Positions 36,831 to 49,013 of a stretch of 64,000 bases of DNA are shown piece after piece. Position numbers and translations under genes: made by a program. Origin of the DNA: Pyrrhosoma nymphula (taxonomy: Eukaryota > Arthropoda > Insecta > Odonata > Coenagrionidae); the NCBI GenBank assembly GCA_963573305.1, contig OY754339.1, positions 72,649,376-72,713,375 on the forward strand. Reading direction: 5' to 3'. The notes below the pieces were generated by a model. It saw nothing but the letters and a program-made list of their open reading frames with translations, did not search any database and was not told where the DNA came from. Position 1 is the first letter of the stretch, and every line of letters starts with the position of its first letter.

Positions 36831-37490
36831 GGTTGGCTGCGTAATTGACTTTATGCAAAGTGAAATTACATTTTCTATCATTTTTAAATTTTATTATTTT
36901 AATAAAACGTCTCTATTATAAAGGTTGGCTACGTAGTTGGCTGCATGTAAGCTAATATTACATTTTTTATATTTTTATATTTTATATTTTTTATAAAATT
37001 TCTCTATTGTACGATTTGGCTGCGTAGTTGGCTCTATGTAAAGTTATATTACGTTTTCTAACTATTTTTCAATTTTTTTATACAATTTCTCGTTTATACG
37101 GGTTGGCTGCATAGTTGGATCTATGCAAAGTAATATTACATTTTTATCTATTTTTAATTTATCTTTTTTATAAAATTTCTCTATTATACGATTTGGCTGC
37201 GTAGTTGGCACTATTAAATGAAATATTAAATGTTGTATCAATTTTGATTTGTTACATATTTGATAAAATGTCTCTTTTATACGGGCTGGGTGCATAGTGG
37301 TAGTTATTATATTTTTTTATCAATTTTATTTTTTCTTTTTTTTTTATAAAATTTCTTTCTTATACGGGTTGGCAGTGTAGTAGTCACTATTCAAAATAAT
37401 AATACATTTTCTATCAATTTTTTACTTTATTTTTTCAAAAACATTTCCCTATTATGCGGGTTGGCTGCGTAGTAGGCGTTGGGAGTAGGT
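36831..37490. repeat. Minisatellite, period about 90 bp, eight unit starts
   Basis: GGTTGGCTGCGTAGTTGGC-type headers recur at 36831, 36923, 37014, 37101, 37191, 37284, 37367 and 37459, spacings 83-93 bp. Each header is followed by ATGTAAAG-like bases, TATTACATTTT, a T-rich stretch and TATAAAATTTCTCTATTATA. Units are diverged, with length differences mainly in T-runs. Small open frames on the minus strand simply follow the repeat. Confidence 0.9.
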
Positions 37491-37539
37491 TAATTTTTGG
37501 AAGCCGATCGTGACAAATGTCCAAGGGGGATGAGGGAGG

Positions 37540-38025
37540 AGGGGTTCTTTGACGTCGTATATCCACGCGCTGCACTGCGGTCTCCTGGCCGAACCCTGTG
37601 AGCGGCGCAGCCCCCCCTCTATTCCCCATCAGTCCTTCCTCTGCCCCCTTACTTCTGTCCTTCAACCCCCCATACCCTCCCTCTACACTTCCCCCACCTG
37701 CCCATTCCACCACACCCCCTCTTCGGAGGTAACCTGCGTCATAGGACTCGGAGAAATCATTTGTGGAACCTTCACGGTGATCGCCGCCACCATCACTCAA
37801 ATTCTATTAATAGGACGGCGGATGTGGGCTATGTGGAGAGAGAGAGAACAGAGTTTGTGCATAAACGGATTCATCGCACTGAGTAATAATAGGGTTTTCA
37901 GGTGGATCGCTGTCTGGGAGGTACGAAGAGGTAAAGGGAAACTCAGAAATTAATTTGGAGGATATAATGAAAGAATAATCACACATTATCCCTGAGGAGG
38001 GATATACTTTTGAAAAAGAAGAGCT
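37540..38025. other. C-rich patch without recognised gene
   Basis: 37590-37720 is C/T-rich on the plus strand (CCCCCCCTC, CCCCCATACCC). Opposing frames at 37435-37800 (-) and 37549-37953 (+) have low-complexity translations and no relatives I know. Composition explains their length. Confidence 0.45.
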
Positions 38026-38530
38026 TTATTTTCAAAATGCCTTTGGAGACGCCAATTTTTATATATATTTCTTTTACTCGCTCCCTTTTAATTTTCACAC
38101 CAATTTTCTTCAAAAAAATAAAGGAATAAAAGGCGCCTTAGCACAATTTAATAAAACAATAGCAATTCCTTGTGAAATATACGGTAGCGAGAACTGGAAA
38201 AATACAAAAAGAAAACAACGAGGAATACAAACATCCGAAATGAAATTTTTCGGAAGAGCTGCTGGCTACAAACGAACTGATAAAGAAATAAATACGGATG
38301 TAAGGCAAGAAATTGAAGAATAAGGCATTAAAGAAACGTTATGAGAATACAAAATGTGATGGAGAGAACACGCAAAAGAATCATTGGTTAAAAAATACCC
38401 AAATAAATATGAAGGTGTAGAGCGAGAGACAAGATCTTTGGGACTATCATTCAACTTATGAAATGGATAGACCAAGACTTTTAGAACAGGGTTGAGAATC
38501 TTACTGATAAATACATGCAGAAAGAGGAAG
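38026..38530 (+). pseudogene. LINE reverse-transcriptase C-terminal fragment
   Basis: Reads NKTIAIPCEIYGSENWKNTK, then RGIQTSEMKFFGRAAGYKRT, DKEINTDVRQEIEE, a stop and MWREHAKESLVKKYPNKYEG. This is the 'lYGSEnW...EMKFLR..aGYtr.D...N..iR.El' block of arthropod non-LTR reverse transcriptases followed by the 'W.eH..rm' block. Two stops break it. No 5' part is present, so it is a 5'-truncated dead copy. Confidence 0.8.
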
Positions 38531-38559
38531 AGGAAAAATTTAACTTTATTATTTTTATT

Positions 38560-39472
38560 TAAACCTATTCGTATTCAGTTTTTATTTTAAAATGGTAACC
38601 CATTTCAAAGCTAAATCATCTTTACTGATAGTTTTTTCATGTTTTCTCACTTGTTAGTCAGTCGATTTAGAATTGATTGCCTCTGCTAAGCACAGCTCCT
38701 AGAAACCTGAAACTACGACATCAGTCTGAAACTCGGTGGCTTCAAGTGATTCAAAATTGTTCATATTTTGATTTATATCACGCTATAACAAACTGGTAGT
38801 CAGGCGTGCTCTAGAAATATAAGTAATACGAAAAGAAAAAAATCTCTTCAGCACTTTAAAGGATTTGGGAATTCGCTACTGTCCTCTAGGACCGAAGGTG
38901 ATATATTTGTAATACTCCAGTTCCTATCTCGGCTTGATATTCACCTATCACTAGTAATGTAAATAACTGGACTAATTTTACTATTTACAATCCTTTACTA
39001 ATTTCGTTAACAACACGACTAATATTTGGCATGGAAGGTATTCAGTGCCAAAAAACAATTGCAATAGTTACTGTGAAATAGAGGGCAAAAAATCAGTTTA
39101 ATTGAATTTTCTCTTTTTCAATGTTATATATACTTAAGAGTAATTTTTTTGTAAGGGTAATAAGTTTTATTTGAACGGTGGTCGTGAAAGGAATTTTTCC
39201 CACAGCAAAGGAAGAGCAAACGAACGGTGATTGGTCGAACCACGTTTGCTCCACCCTATTCTCCATTTACCCAATTTCGCTCCATGTTCAGCCATTCAGA
39301 GGCGAAACTTCTTCCTCTGTCCCAATGCTTCATGATTGTTTCATCTCGAAGTAGATTCGACATGAAATGGCAGATTTCTTCAAATTATGCTTTCTCCTTT
39401 GAAATGGTGATTTTCTATTATTAGAACATCTTCCGTAGCATTTCCGATGCTTCGCAAAGAGAAATTTGGTTC
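38560..39472. other. No recognisable gene or repeat
   Basis: AT-rich, only chance-length frames. Confidence 0.5.
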
Positions 39473-39972
39473 ACTGCAGTTAATGAAACAAGAGCAATTT
39501 CCACAAGTATGACATTTAATGGTCGATCCCCGGTTCCCGGTCGGTCCCCGGTTCCCGGTTAATGGTTCCCGGTCGAGCAATCATCAGGGAGGGAACAGAG
39601 CCCAGTATAGGAAGACGAGCCAGGGGTCCTTCGACCAACTTTGAAAAGAGCAGATAACACATATGATGCCAATTTAGTTTTTGTTTTGTTTTGTTGCGAA
39701 CATTCATGTGCTTGTGTAATTCGTCACCCACCTTCCCCCCGACTCCTTCCCCGGTATTCCCAACCCTCAGGCACCTATGACTATCCACCCTTCTCTCCTT
39801 CTCCTTTACCCTCCCCTTCTTCCGTTACCCTGTCTTACCACCCCCCTTCCCGCCTCCCTCTATAAGCTTGAGCACACTTGATATATGTACCTGAAGATGC
39901 TGTAAAAAGCGAAACCGGTCGTGCATTAAATGTCATACTTGTGGAAATTGCTCTTGTTTCATTAACTGCAGT
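39473..39972. repeat. Inverted repeat pair with hammerhead-like motif
   Basis: The 49 bases at 39473-39521 are the exact inverse of 39924-39972 (ACTGCAGTTAATGAAACAAG at the outer end, CATTTAATG at the inner end). Just inside the right copy lies CTGAAGATGC, then TGTAAAAAGC and GAAACCGGTC (39891-39920), close to a hammerhead core (CTGANGA, short stem, GAAAC). Just inside the left copy are GGTTCCCGGTC repeats (39530-39575), where the equivalent motif seems replaced. The unpaired interior holds a C/T-rich stretch (39720-39862). The arrangement recalls inverted Penelope-type pseudo-LTRs. Confidence 0.8.
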
Positions 39973-40330
39973 GATGTTCCGGTTCCACTCCATCACGCCT
40001 GAAACCTCAGATTTTGTTAGAAATTTGGTTTACATTGGTGCTCTCTACATCTTACTTTACTCCGTGTACTCATTTCTATTGAAAAGACATTTTTAATATT
40101 TGAAGTAATTTCCACTCCAAGAGGCCGATTTCAACTTATCAATTTACGATTTTGTATCATTTATCAATTTTCTAAGCTTCCATTTTCAAAAGCTCGCTTT
40201 CAATTTCTCCCCTATACAGGCTTCGTACCAGCAGCATAAGCTCTTTCAATGGTCATAAATGATGTGAGATATGAGTGCAGAGAAGAAGATACTTCTTAAA
40301 ATTTAAGTTCACTTTTTTTCACTCTTCAGC

Positions 40331-40540
40331 AACGATAGCTCAAGTGGTATAAGACGGTAACAATGGATTTACGTCTGAGGGCGGGATTACGATCGAAGAA
40401 TCCTGACGTGAGGGAAACGGACGGTGGAGTTCGCGAAGCTTGGTGATTGTTATGTGGTGGGAAATCATATTACGATGCCCGGACATTGACGGCGCCGTCA
40501 ACGGAAGATGAGTGAACCTTTCTCAATACCCCGTTCACAC
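40331..40540 (+). repeat. SINE, longest copy of its family in the window
   Basis: Starts GATAGCTCAAGTGGTATAAG, an A-box-like tRNA head. GGGCGGGATTACGATCGAAG follows as a decayed B box, then AATCCTGACGTGAGGGAAAC, GCGAAGCTTGGTGATTG and ATTACGATGCCCGGAC. Parts recur at 41290-41460 (minus) and in both palindrome arms (7036-7131, 10070-10172). Confidence 0.6.
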
Positions 40541-41025
40541 CAAGGTGATAGAATAATTCCTTTTAACACCTTGCGTTCACACTACTAACGTAGCGGCCGT
40601 GTTTTCCACCATTGTAGGCGCTAACCACCGCGTGAAACCGCGTTGGTTACGGACAAAGTAGTAGTAATTCTTTACGGAGCTACCTAGCAGTTGCTAGCAC
40701 TGGTTCCGCAGGCGGACACCGGAAATGATGGAGGACGATCCTCAAAAAAAAGACAATCAAAATGGTGAAGGAGGTGTGGTGTTACATTGATGAATAGGCA
40801 AAGGGGAGTGTAATTTGCTTTTAAAACCTTTTCTCAAAGACTAAAAACGCCACAGGGATGTGGAAGTCCTTACTTCGTTCGACTACTCATTACTTGTTCG
40901 TCGCGATTCCTGGTGAGGGCAACACTGAGTTACGATTGTGTAGTGCATGGTGTAGTGGGTGTAGTGTGAATGTGTGACGGCAGGTTACGTTGGTTCGTAC
41001 GACAGTAGTATGAACCAGGAAAAAT
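40541..41025. other. Unassigned; possible TIR element
   Basis: The left end reads CCCCGTTCACACCAAGG and the right end, inverted, CCTGGTTCATACTACTGTC, a weak inverted match. The interior repeats GTTCACACTAC-like words and contains ATGATGGAGGACGATCC, but no transposase motif. No target duplication. Confidence 0.25.
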
Positions 41026-41289
41026 GCTAACTTACACATAACGCAGCGTCAACGGCAGCCAATCAAAGGAGAGATTGTCTTTAATATTTACAAAATTTAA
41101 TATCCAAATTATCCATCTTACTTTTAAGTTTACAAATAAAATATAATTAATTTTCTAAAAACAATGTTTTTCAGTATTTTTCGAATTATTTAATACTTTC
41201 ATCATAAAATATGAAAATAAACAGCTACTTTGCAACTGTTTATAACTCCGTTGGTAGAAACCGTCAACGATTAGTGCTGATAGCCCATT

Positions 41290-41460
41290 CATACTTAATG
41301 CACTCCTTCCTGACAGGAAGACGAAGGAAATCTCAACAACACCGTCCGTTTTCGTAACGTCAGGAAACGTCGATTGTAATCCCGTCCTCCAGGCTGATTT
41401 GAATCGTCCCGGCACTCGCCGAATTCATTGTTGGCAGATTCAATGAGAATTCTGAGACCC
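41290..41460 (-). repeat. SINE fragment, inverse orientation
   Basis: Its reverse complement reads GGAGGACGGGATTACAATCG, TTTCCTGACGTTACG and AAACGGACGGTG, matching the SINE at 40331-40540. Head and tail are degraded. Confidence 0.55.
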
Positions 41461-41524
41461 TGGGTCCGTCCGTCACAGCACTTTGGCTCGCCACTGATGA
41501 AATGGCCGGAATGCCCCATCGTTA

Positions 41525-43315
41525 ATAAATATCATTTGTCTGGAGTAGCTAGTATCTACAGGCTTAGCCTTATTTAGATGTACTCAGTTCCTATTCCCCA
41601 GTTGGTCCATCCTAATGTGTAACCAAGGAGAACTTTATAGCTATTTAGGAGTTTTTGCGCCAATTGATTACTGTTTGTACAAAAGGAGTTTTTAAAACTC
41701 CATTTTTAATTTGAAGCAGCTGTTTATTTTTATATTTTGCAATCAAAATATAAACGACCTGTAAAACAATGACAAATGTTGTTTCAATATGGTTACGTGT
41801 GTTTTAATGAATAGTACTCCTGTATGTTTATGTTTAAACGCTAACCCCTAATAAATATTTTCTCGTTTTAAATATCCGAGATAAGCTGGAGGAATTAAGG
41901 TTACGTATTTTATCTTCCCTTGAAATAGCTGAACCTCTTTCTCATAAAAATACCTTTTGTCAGCCGCTGAAAAATTTTATAAACTAAAACTAACTTAAAT
42001 CGCTGTATTATTCAACGTGAAGTATACAAAGGTAAAAAGGGCTTCTCGTATCCCAAACCAGGTTTTAGATTTCTGCTAGACCCTTCCGAGTGATCTCTCT
42101 ATTTATAGATCCTTTAGAGTGTGTCATATTCGTATAGAAGAAGTTCTAAAGCCATTTAAATAACTTATCCTTTTGTCACTTACTTGGCAAAGATGACTCA
42201 AGGCGTTTCTGTTTCGGCCGCAAACATTTGGTCGGGGTCGCTTCGGCTGCGACACTGTATTGGCTTAGAACAGGGCAGAACCGTTCTGGTCTTTCTCAGC
42301 GGTTCTCATGTTTAAACGATGGGCAATGCCGTTTATGTCGGTGATGCTCGCGGAGAGAATACCTTATTCCTGTATCTCTGGGGCCCTTTTTGGTGATGCC
42401 GCGCGGTTCATCCCAAGGGAATCGATCCCAAAAGCTAATTTCTAAGTCAGAAACTAGAATGGACTTCTGCTTAAGTGAATGTCATCGAATTACGCATACA
42501 CAAATCCTGGGGGGAATGAAATCCAGGAGAATTGGAATAATTCTCGGACACGGCTAGCTCTCGATGAGATGGAACAAATTCCGCCTTTGTTACAAGCCAA
42601 AGTTGCACCACTGGGGGGGAAATTTCGCGAATCAATAAGGGACGTACAACGGGAGATGATGTAGAAACATGGAATAGAGGTAAGTTGAAATTAGTCGGAA
42701 ACCTTTTTGTAATGCCTAAATGTTTTGCTATTTAACCATCGGATTATGATAGCGGTTAGAGATAAAATTGGGGCCGGGTGTCTATTTTCTACGTTTGTGA
42801 AGATTTGACTGTGGCACATCATAAACATATCCATCATTGTGAGAGAAAGCACAGTGAAACGTTTCCACCTTACTCCAACAAACGCCAACCATGATTTCAA
42901 CACGTAATGTCACTTTCGAGGTCTCTTTTGCCGTAAGACCATACAATACGTGTTGAAACCATGTTTGGTAGATATTAAAATACTTTGGAAATTACTACTT
43001 TTTTCCTTCGTAACCGTCTTCAAAATGGAGAATAAAAATTTCCTACAAGTTAAGCCAGAAACTCACTTCTACTCCATGAACATCATTTGGTAACATTTAT
43101 TGCCATATTTTTCTACTAAAACTAAGAAATATAGCTTCAAGAAAAATAGCATCGAATTACTATCAAGTTTGAAATTTACTCCCCGAAATCCGGTGAGATG
43201 TTTTGAAACAACATTTTAAAGTAGGTTTTCAGGTTTCCGCGATGTTTCTAAGTATGTATGCTGCTGGGCATTCGGGAATCACTCTACGTTGCGTCGCCTG
43301 TTATTGACTACAGCA
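41525..43315. other. No recognisable gene
   Basis: Only short frames; no TIR, SINE or LINE motif found. Confidence 0.45.
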
Positions 43316-43317
43316 GG

Positions 43318-43610
43318 AAGGAGGGCGGTGGCCTCGGGCATTCCGTCAACAGAAAGAAAACTCACTCATACCGCTACCATAACGCTTCTTCCCATCACCA
43401 TGATATATGGAAGATTGGACTGGTCAAGTTTAGAATTTAGTTAGAGCTCGTCGGACCATTGCCATCTCCGATGTGGATTCAATACAGAAGGAGAAAGACC
43501 ACATTGAGTGCTGCACGTTCTACAAGAAAACGGGCGACTATGTGCCAAAAGGAAAGGACAAGATAGATGTAGAGAAATGTAAAAGAAATTCTGAGTAAGG
43601 TGGCTCTAGA
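43318..43610 (+). pseudogene. Penelope-like element fragment (RT C-terminal region)
   Basis: Reads LGHSVNRKKTHSYRYHNASS and HHHDIWKIGLVK, then after a frame change RRTIAISDVDSIQKEKDHIE and CCTFYKKTGDY. This is the conserved stretch after the palm in Penelope-like reverse transcriptases ('H.VYRK.TH...Y.n..ShHh...K..l...L..RA'). It parallels HSVYRKKTHMDHYMNSSSHH in the minus-strand copy at 47740-48960 but differs enough to be a separate family or copy. Bounded 3' by a LINE fragment. Confidence 0.8.
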
Positions 43611-43724
43611 TATTAGATTTAGAGAGATATGTAGGTATACTTCCGGGCTACATCACTGTCCATGTGCCACGAACCTTCTTCATTGTTATACTCAAGAGGG
43701 TTGTTGAGGTCTAGGGGCAGGAAT

Positions 43725-44720
43725 GGGGGTAGACCGGCGACGGACTACGTCAGAAACATCTTCGCTCGCCGTTCTTCCACCACCCTCCTACAGCTGGTAC
43801 TAGACGCAGTCTCGGAATGGTGCTCCAAATGACTCATAGATCTAAACCCTTCCAAGACCAAGGCAGTCCTCTTCCGGAAAATCAAGCGGAATACACCAGC
43901 CCCACCACTCCTACTTCTTCAAAGCATCATCACCTGGTCCACCTCAGCACTTTACTTTGGTATCCTGCTCGACAGTAACCTCACCTACCGCCGATGCGTC
44001 ACCCATCTCGTAACCAAACTCCTCACCGACAGCAGCCTCCTTTCCCCTCTCCTCAAATCACACGACATCACCAAAAACCGCCTCCGACTCTACCGATCCA
44101 ACCCTCTACCCCGCCTCCTCTACGCCTCCCCGGTCTGGTCGGGAATGAGCCTCAAGATGCCACTCCGACATCTGCAAGTACGACCGCGCTAAATTCTCCG
44201 ACTCATCCTTCGCTTCCTCAAGTGCACCGGAAACGAAGCACTGCGTGCCATCGCCGAGGAACCTCTACTGTGCAACCGCATGGAAACAACGGCGAAGAAG
44301 TTCTTCCAGAACACCTCCTGGAAAAACCATGAGAACTTGGCAACCCTCGCCACCGATATGCCAATGACATGGGACAAATTCAAACGGCCAATCTCCTCGA
44401 CGGGACTGTCTGAACATCAACCACCGCCGCAAGCTTAACACTTGCCAGCGTTGGGCGTAACGTAAACACAGCTACCACCACTGAGAGCCTACTCAGGCGG
44501 AAAGCGGAATGGAATCCACAAGGAGGATACCAACCCCCACGATTGCTGCTGCCGTTCTTCCTCGGATCACGCGTGCGAAGAGCAATGCAGGCTTGAACAA
44601 TTTTCCTCGCTAAAGCCTTAATACGAAACCAGCATCAAAACTTGTCAAACTGGTCTTACGTAGACGAAGGACTAGACTTTGCACTACGTGGATTGTAAAT
44701 CCTCGTTCCGGATTCTACCC
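43725..44720 (+). pseudogene. Jockey-like LINE reverse-transcriptase C-terminal part
   Basis: Reads LLQLVLDAVSEWCSK, a stop, LIDLNPSKTKAVLFRK, then ALYFGILLDSNLTYR, LRLYRSNPLPRLLYASPVWS and LQVRPR, a stop, ILRLILRFLK. These are the post-palm motifs of the Jockey clade in order ('W...w.l.LNp.KT.avlF', 'YLGv.LD..Ltf', 'LY...i.P.l.Ya.pvW'). Codons are strongly C-ending, unlike the AT-rich surroundings, and the frame runs with only two stops to about 44440. A GC-rich 3' untranslated region extends to about 44720. Confidence 0.85.
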
Positions 44721-45464
44721 TTCGCAATGTCACCCGGATAGTTACAAAAAATTGGAAGCTTCGCTATTTTTCATTTTAAAAAAACTCAACCACTTTTTGC
44801 GAAAGTTATTCCATTTATAGCAACACATGTTTCTTTGTCTACAGAGTAAAAATACTACTAGCTAACTGGGTCAAATCACTACTGGGAAGGAGGTTAACAT
44901 CTGAAACGATCTATTTAGCCAAGGTACAGAACCCCTTTAGATGTACTTTGCTACTAAAATGATGCACAGATATACAAGTGTTCAACGGATATCATGCGAG
45001 ACTTGCTGGTAGTTCTCATTGGCAAATTAATACAAAAGCATTAAGAGAGTTAATAAAATAATTAGCCAAACTTGCCTTCTGAAAAATAATTCAAAAATAA
45101 TTTTCAAAGAATCTTGAAAAACAATTTGATAAAATAATATCAGTGTCAATGACATACTATCTCATCTTTTGCGTAAAGAATGGCCTTCTAAACCTATTCC
45201 TTCTGCAGTCTCTTTCCCTAATTTTATTCTTATGACCCTATCTACCGAAGTATGAGGTTTTTAAAAAATGTTTTGACGTCGTTAGTGAATGGATCGGGTA
45301 GGAACTTAAAAGATTAAGTATAAGATTTAACCAACCATCTGATAGGGATTGATCCCCGAACACCCACCAACCGGTCTCGACAACGAGGCCCAAATCACGT
45401 TGCTTGAGGCTGCAGCATGAGTTCCCTAGCCACTCACTGTCTTTTTGAGCTTATTTTTTCATTT
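44721..45464. other. No recognisable gene
   Basis: AT-rich, short frames only. GGGATTGATCCCCGAAC near 45347 looks faintly like an inverted tRNA B box but has no partner A box. Confidence 0.45.
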
Positions 45465-45660
45465 TAAAAGCCCATCAAGCACATCTGCTATTGGAATGTG
45501 TAAGCTATGAAGACGAAAGAACACTCATCCAGACCAAACTTGAATACTGGGCTTGTACGCTCAAGGATTTATCGAAACTTATACCGATCGATCCAAAACT
45601 AATAACAAATTTCATAAAAGAAAGTATTAAATGCTCTGTGAATGATGAAAGAAATGAAAG
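45465..45660 (+). pseudogene. LINE extreme C-terminus (post-RT/RNase H tail)
   Basis: Reads HQAHLLLECVSYEDERTLIQ then TLKDLSKLIPIDPKLITNFI. The 'H.LleC..Y...R' pattern followed by a short helical tail is the usual end of Jockey/CR1/R1-type polyproteins. No upstream RT is attached. The following 250 bases are purine-rich and may be its 3' untranslated region. Confidence 0.55.
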
Positions 45661-45929
45661 AAAAAGATCAATGGAAAGTAAAAACGGATGAGGTAGAAGA
45701 AAAGAAAAGAAAAAGAAAACTAAAGTGCAATGGCGTATGCCAGGTTCTGCGTATCGCAAAGGGTAATGAAGTGGAGGCCATAATGACCCAAGGAAGATTA
45801 CGGCGAATAGAAGAATTAGGAAGTGGAATAAAAGATTAAACGTAAAGCGAGACCGAAACAAAACAATGAAAAGCAAGAAATAAGAGGATGAGAAGAAGAT
45901 TAAATTTATAGATAGAAATAAAAACACTA

Positions 45930-47739
45930 ATATTTACTACTTTTGTAATGTAAACCATATTTAGATCATGGTAAACTATGAAAACTAATATCTTATTGTC
46001 AACGAAATTGGGGGTAAAGCCAAAGTAACCACAAATAATATCTGTAACTTGAGATAGTTAAGTAATACCCAAGTACATTAATTGAGGATGAAGTGAAGTA
46101 GAAGTAGTGAAATTTACAGATCGTAGCCTCCTTGGGAGGTATGAGGGGGACAGTTTATGTGTCTGCTCTTCCCAGCCTGGCGAGCTGTTCGCGAGAGGTG
46201 CTGAGGGGGTGCTGAGAAGGGGAAAACGCAATGAGAGGAGACGAAATGGGCGGGGCACTCCATCGCAGAGGAGTTAGGGAATAATGTCGATAAATTTAGC
46301 AATGAATTCCGGCGAAGGTGTGGGCGGATTTCATTTCTCAGAAGCCTCTCCACTCCGTGCGCTGCGGTTCGTAATGTCGTTAAGGGTCGGAATAACTCGC
46401 CGGAGTAAGGGGGTTGGCTCGGATTATTACGGGTTTTGGGTGGGAGGGTTGGGTCGTAGAAGTTTCAGAGGTGTCGGTAGCCTAGGTGTGTTTGTTTCCT
46501 ATCAGAGTACAGTTGAGCGGAGTAACATGTGTGAGTTGTATTTGTGACGGAGCAATGAGGTTTTTCTCGAAAACAGATGGAAATTTACCTCCTAATCCAT
46601 TAAATTACTTCAAGTCAAGTCAAAATGTTTGTTATAACATTTGCAAGTTACAGGAAACAGAAGAGGTACCACGTTACTTAAAAAATATAACAATGTGAGA
46701 GATAACAACGCAAATGTGGACCCTGCTGTAGGTTTTCACCTCTTCAGGGCAGGAATATCCTTTCACTGGAAAGAGTGCAGGGAAGGCTTTGACCTGTCAT
46801 TTCCCCTCAGGACGACGGGAAACCCGCAAAAACCGTCGTCAGATCATAACAGGTAACAATATATGATAGCATGAACTAACAATATTATAAAATAAATAAA
46901 TAGAGAACAACGGTTATAGACTCTGAAAGTTCAACAAGGGGTAAATGTATATTCTCTTTGAGATATTTCTGATATTGTCTTTGGCTTTTTGATCACTGGA
47001 TTGGCACTGGGGAGTTCACTGGGTTTGGGTGCGGGGGTTCACATTGGGGTCATCATTACAGCGCCAAAGAAGTACTAATTTATATCTGATTTAGTCTGTC
47101 AAATGCATATACAAGTAAAAGACCGGTTACGCGGATTATTCGAACATTTATTTTTAATAAGAATTCTTTCAAGCCAAAGGATTCTACTGTGGCGAAATTT
47201 CTATCGAACTAAGGTATATTGAACCTCGTAGGTTCTATAGAATGAATTTAAAGACAAAATGAGAAATGCCCTTGGGAACCCCTAAAACGGCCCTGTTCAA
47301 GCAAATTTTCGTTTAGTTGTATGAGAAAATAATTACGTTTGGTGCAGAGGTTTCTTACTTCGGATTTTATTATTATTTGAACTCATTATATAGGCTTGAC
47401 ATTTATAACATCGGAAGACTGAAAGATATAAGTTTTTAATCACTTCATTTGACTTTCGTGTACGTAGTAATTTTTCCTAAAATTTGAATTTTAGCATTTG
47501 TTCCCGCCTCATTATATAGTCACTTCATCAAATATTACCTCTGATATTTTACTGTTTTTTGGATGCACATAGAAAATTCCATTAGAAATATTCTGGAAAT
47601 TAGAACTGAGGTTTCATGTGATGTCTGTTTTTTACATTATTTCATGGCAGAGAAAATTTAAAATGCTCTTCTTTAACCGGGTGTTTTACTATATTTATGA
47701 CCTCTTGAATTAATCTGGGAGAAGTGCGTCTCGCTGCCC
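45930..47739. other. No recognisable gene
   Basis: GC-richer between 46110 and 46550 with opposing chance frames. A small perfect stem (GACGACGG at 46811-46818, CCGTCGTC at 46833-46840) lies in the middle. Nothing else is identified. Confidence 0.4.
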
Positions 47740-48960
47740 AATACCATTGTGTCATTGAAGTCTAACTGCGTGGTCAGACTCCAACCAAACGTGTTCCGAG
47801 ACGGTGGAGAGCCGGAACTGTTTCTTCTCCTTGGGCCGTTCATGTCATCTCAATCTACACCGTATGGATCTCCCGGTTTGCCCAACGTAGGATTTTCAGC
47901 ATGAGTAGGATAACTGGTGCACTCCCTCGAAGAGTGTGCGCGGGGGCTCTTCCTTAAGCTTAGGCATAAGGTCGGCCGTCTTTGTGCGGAAGGTAAATCT
48001 GGACAGGATGTTGACATACGAGAGAACCCTTTCTCGGTGGTTCCCGCTATATACGTGAAAGGTGAATGGTTTTTCCTTCGGAGGTTGTTCCTTGAGGAGG
48101 AAGTCTTCACATCTCTCCAAAAGGTCCTTTCCAGGGCCATCTCCTTACTGTAGCCATTTTTATGCAGCGCCATGACGAGGTGTTGGTTTCCTTCCTTGAG
48201 GGAGTCCTTATCGCAAATGGTGATCACCCGATGTAACAGGGTTTTCAGCAATCCGGCCTTCTGTATAGAGTGGTGGTGAGAGGAAGAGTTCATGTAATGG
48301 TCCATATGCGTTTTCTTTCTGTAGACCGAGTGCCTCAGGCTGTCTATCTGCCTCTTGTGAATTAGGACATCCAGGAATTGAATACGTCTGTTCACCTCGG
48401 TTTTCATGGTGAACTTGATATTGTGCTGTGGTGCAATCAGGTACCCCCGGAACTCATTCAGGTTCCGTTTGCTTCCCGGCCAGATGACAAACGTGTCGTC
48501 CGCGTATCTCAACCACACAGAAGGCTTATTGGGAGAGCCGCTAAGTGCTTTCTAATCGAAATCTTCCATGTAGAATTTCGCCAAGATAGGAAAGAGTGGA
48601 GATCCCATTACCTAACCGTCTGTCTGTTCGTAGTTGCGCCCATCCGCACTCCACAAGGTCTGAAAAGTTCTTTCGCAAGCCTTGATTGTAGAGTCGCCTG
48701 ATGAACTCGATGGACTTCTTGACGGGCATGTTAGTTAAAAGAGAAACCACGTTGAAGCTCACAGGTAAATCGCTTCTTCCCACCGGGGTTGACTTTAGCA
48801 TCTCTGTGAAGCAGGCAAAGTTCTACCACGTTCTCCTTTGTGAATAATTCCGCCCACTTCACAGATTTTCTTCTTATTTTGCCTTCCTGGAGATTTAACA
48901 ATGAAATGCGTATAAAAGGTGCAGCTAAGGTTTTTGAAGTCGTGAGATGAGCCCTGATTT
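47740..48960 (-). pseudogene. Penelope-like element: RT and GIY-YIG endonuclease remnant
   Basis: On the minus strand, in order: LPVSFNVVSLLTNMPVKKSI (RT motif with SF.VVSL.TN.P), then in a shifted frame VMGSPLFPILAKFYMEDF and WLRYADDTFVIW with the catalytic YADD box. Next come IQFLDVLIHK and SLRHSVYRKKTHMDHY, then FHVYSGNHRERVLSYVNILS. Finally EGVHQLSYSC, a stop, KSYVGQTGRSIRCRLR, a stop and HERP form the GIY-YIG endonuclease core. RT followed by GIY-YIG is diagnostic of Penelope-like elements. At least two frameshifts and several stops make it inactive. The longest intact frame is 47850-48518 (222 codons). Its N-terminal domain is not recognisable beyond about 48960. Confidence 0.92.
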
Positions 48961-49013
48961 GGTGACCCAGAATCCACGTCGTCATAATCACGGATAATTT
49001 TCCAACTTAGCAC

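Noticed and set aside
40541..41025. PIF/Harbinger element between the two SINE copies
   Set aside because: Only a weak inverted match at the ends, no 3-bp duplication and no transposase motif; kept as an unassigned stretch.
45340..45400. Inverted tRNA-like sequence
   Set aside because: Only a partial B-box-like word without an A box or a body matching any SINE here.
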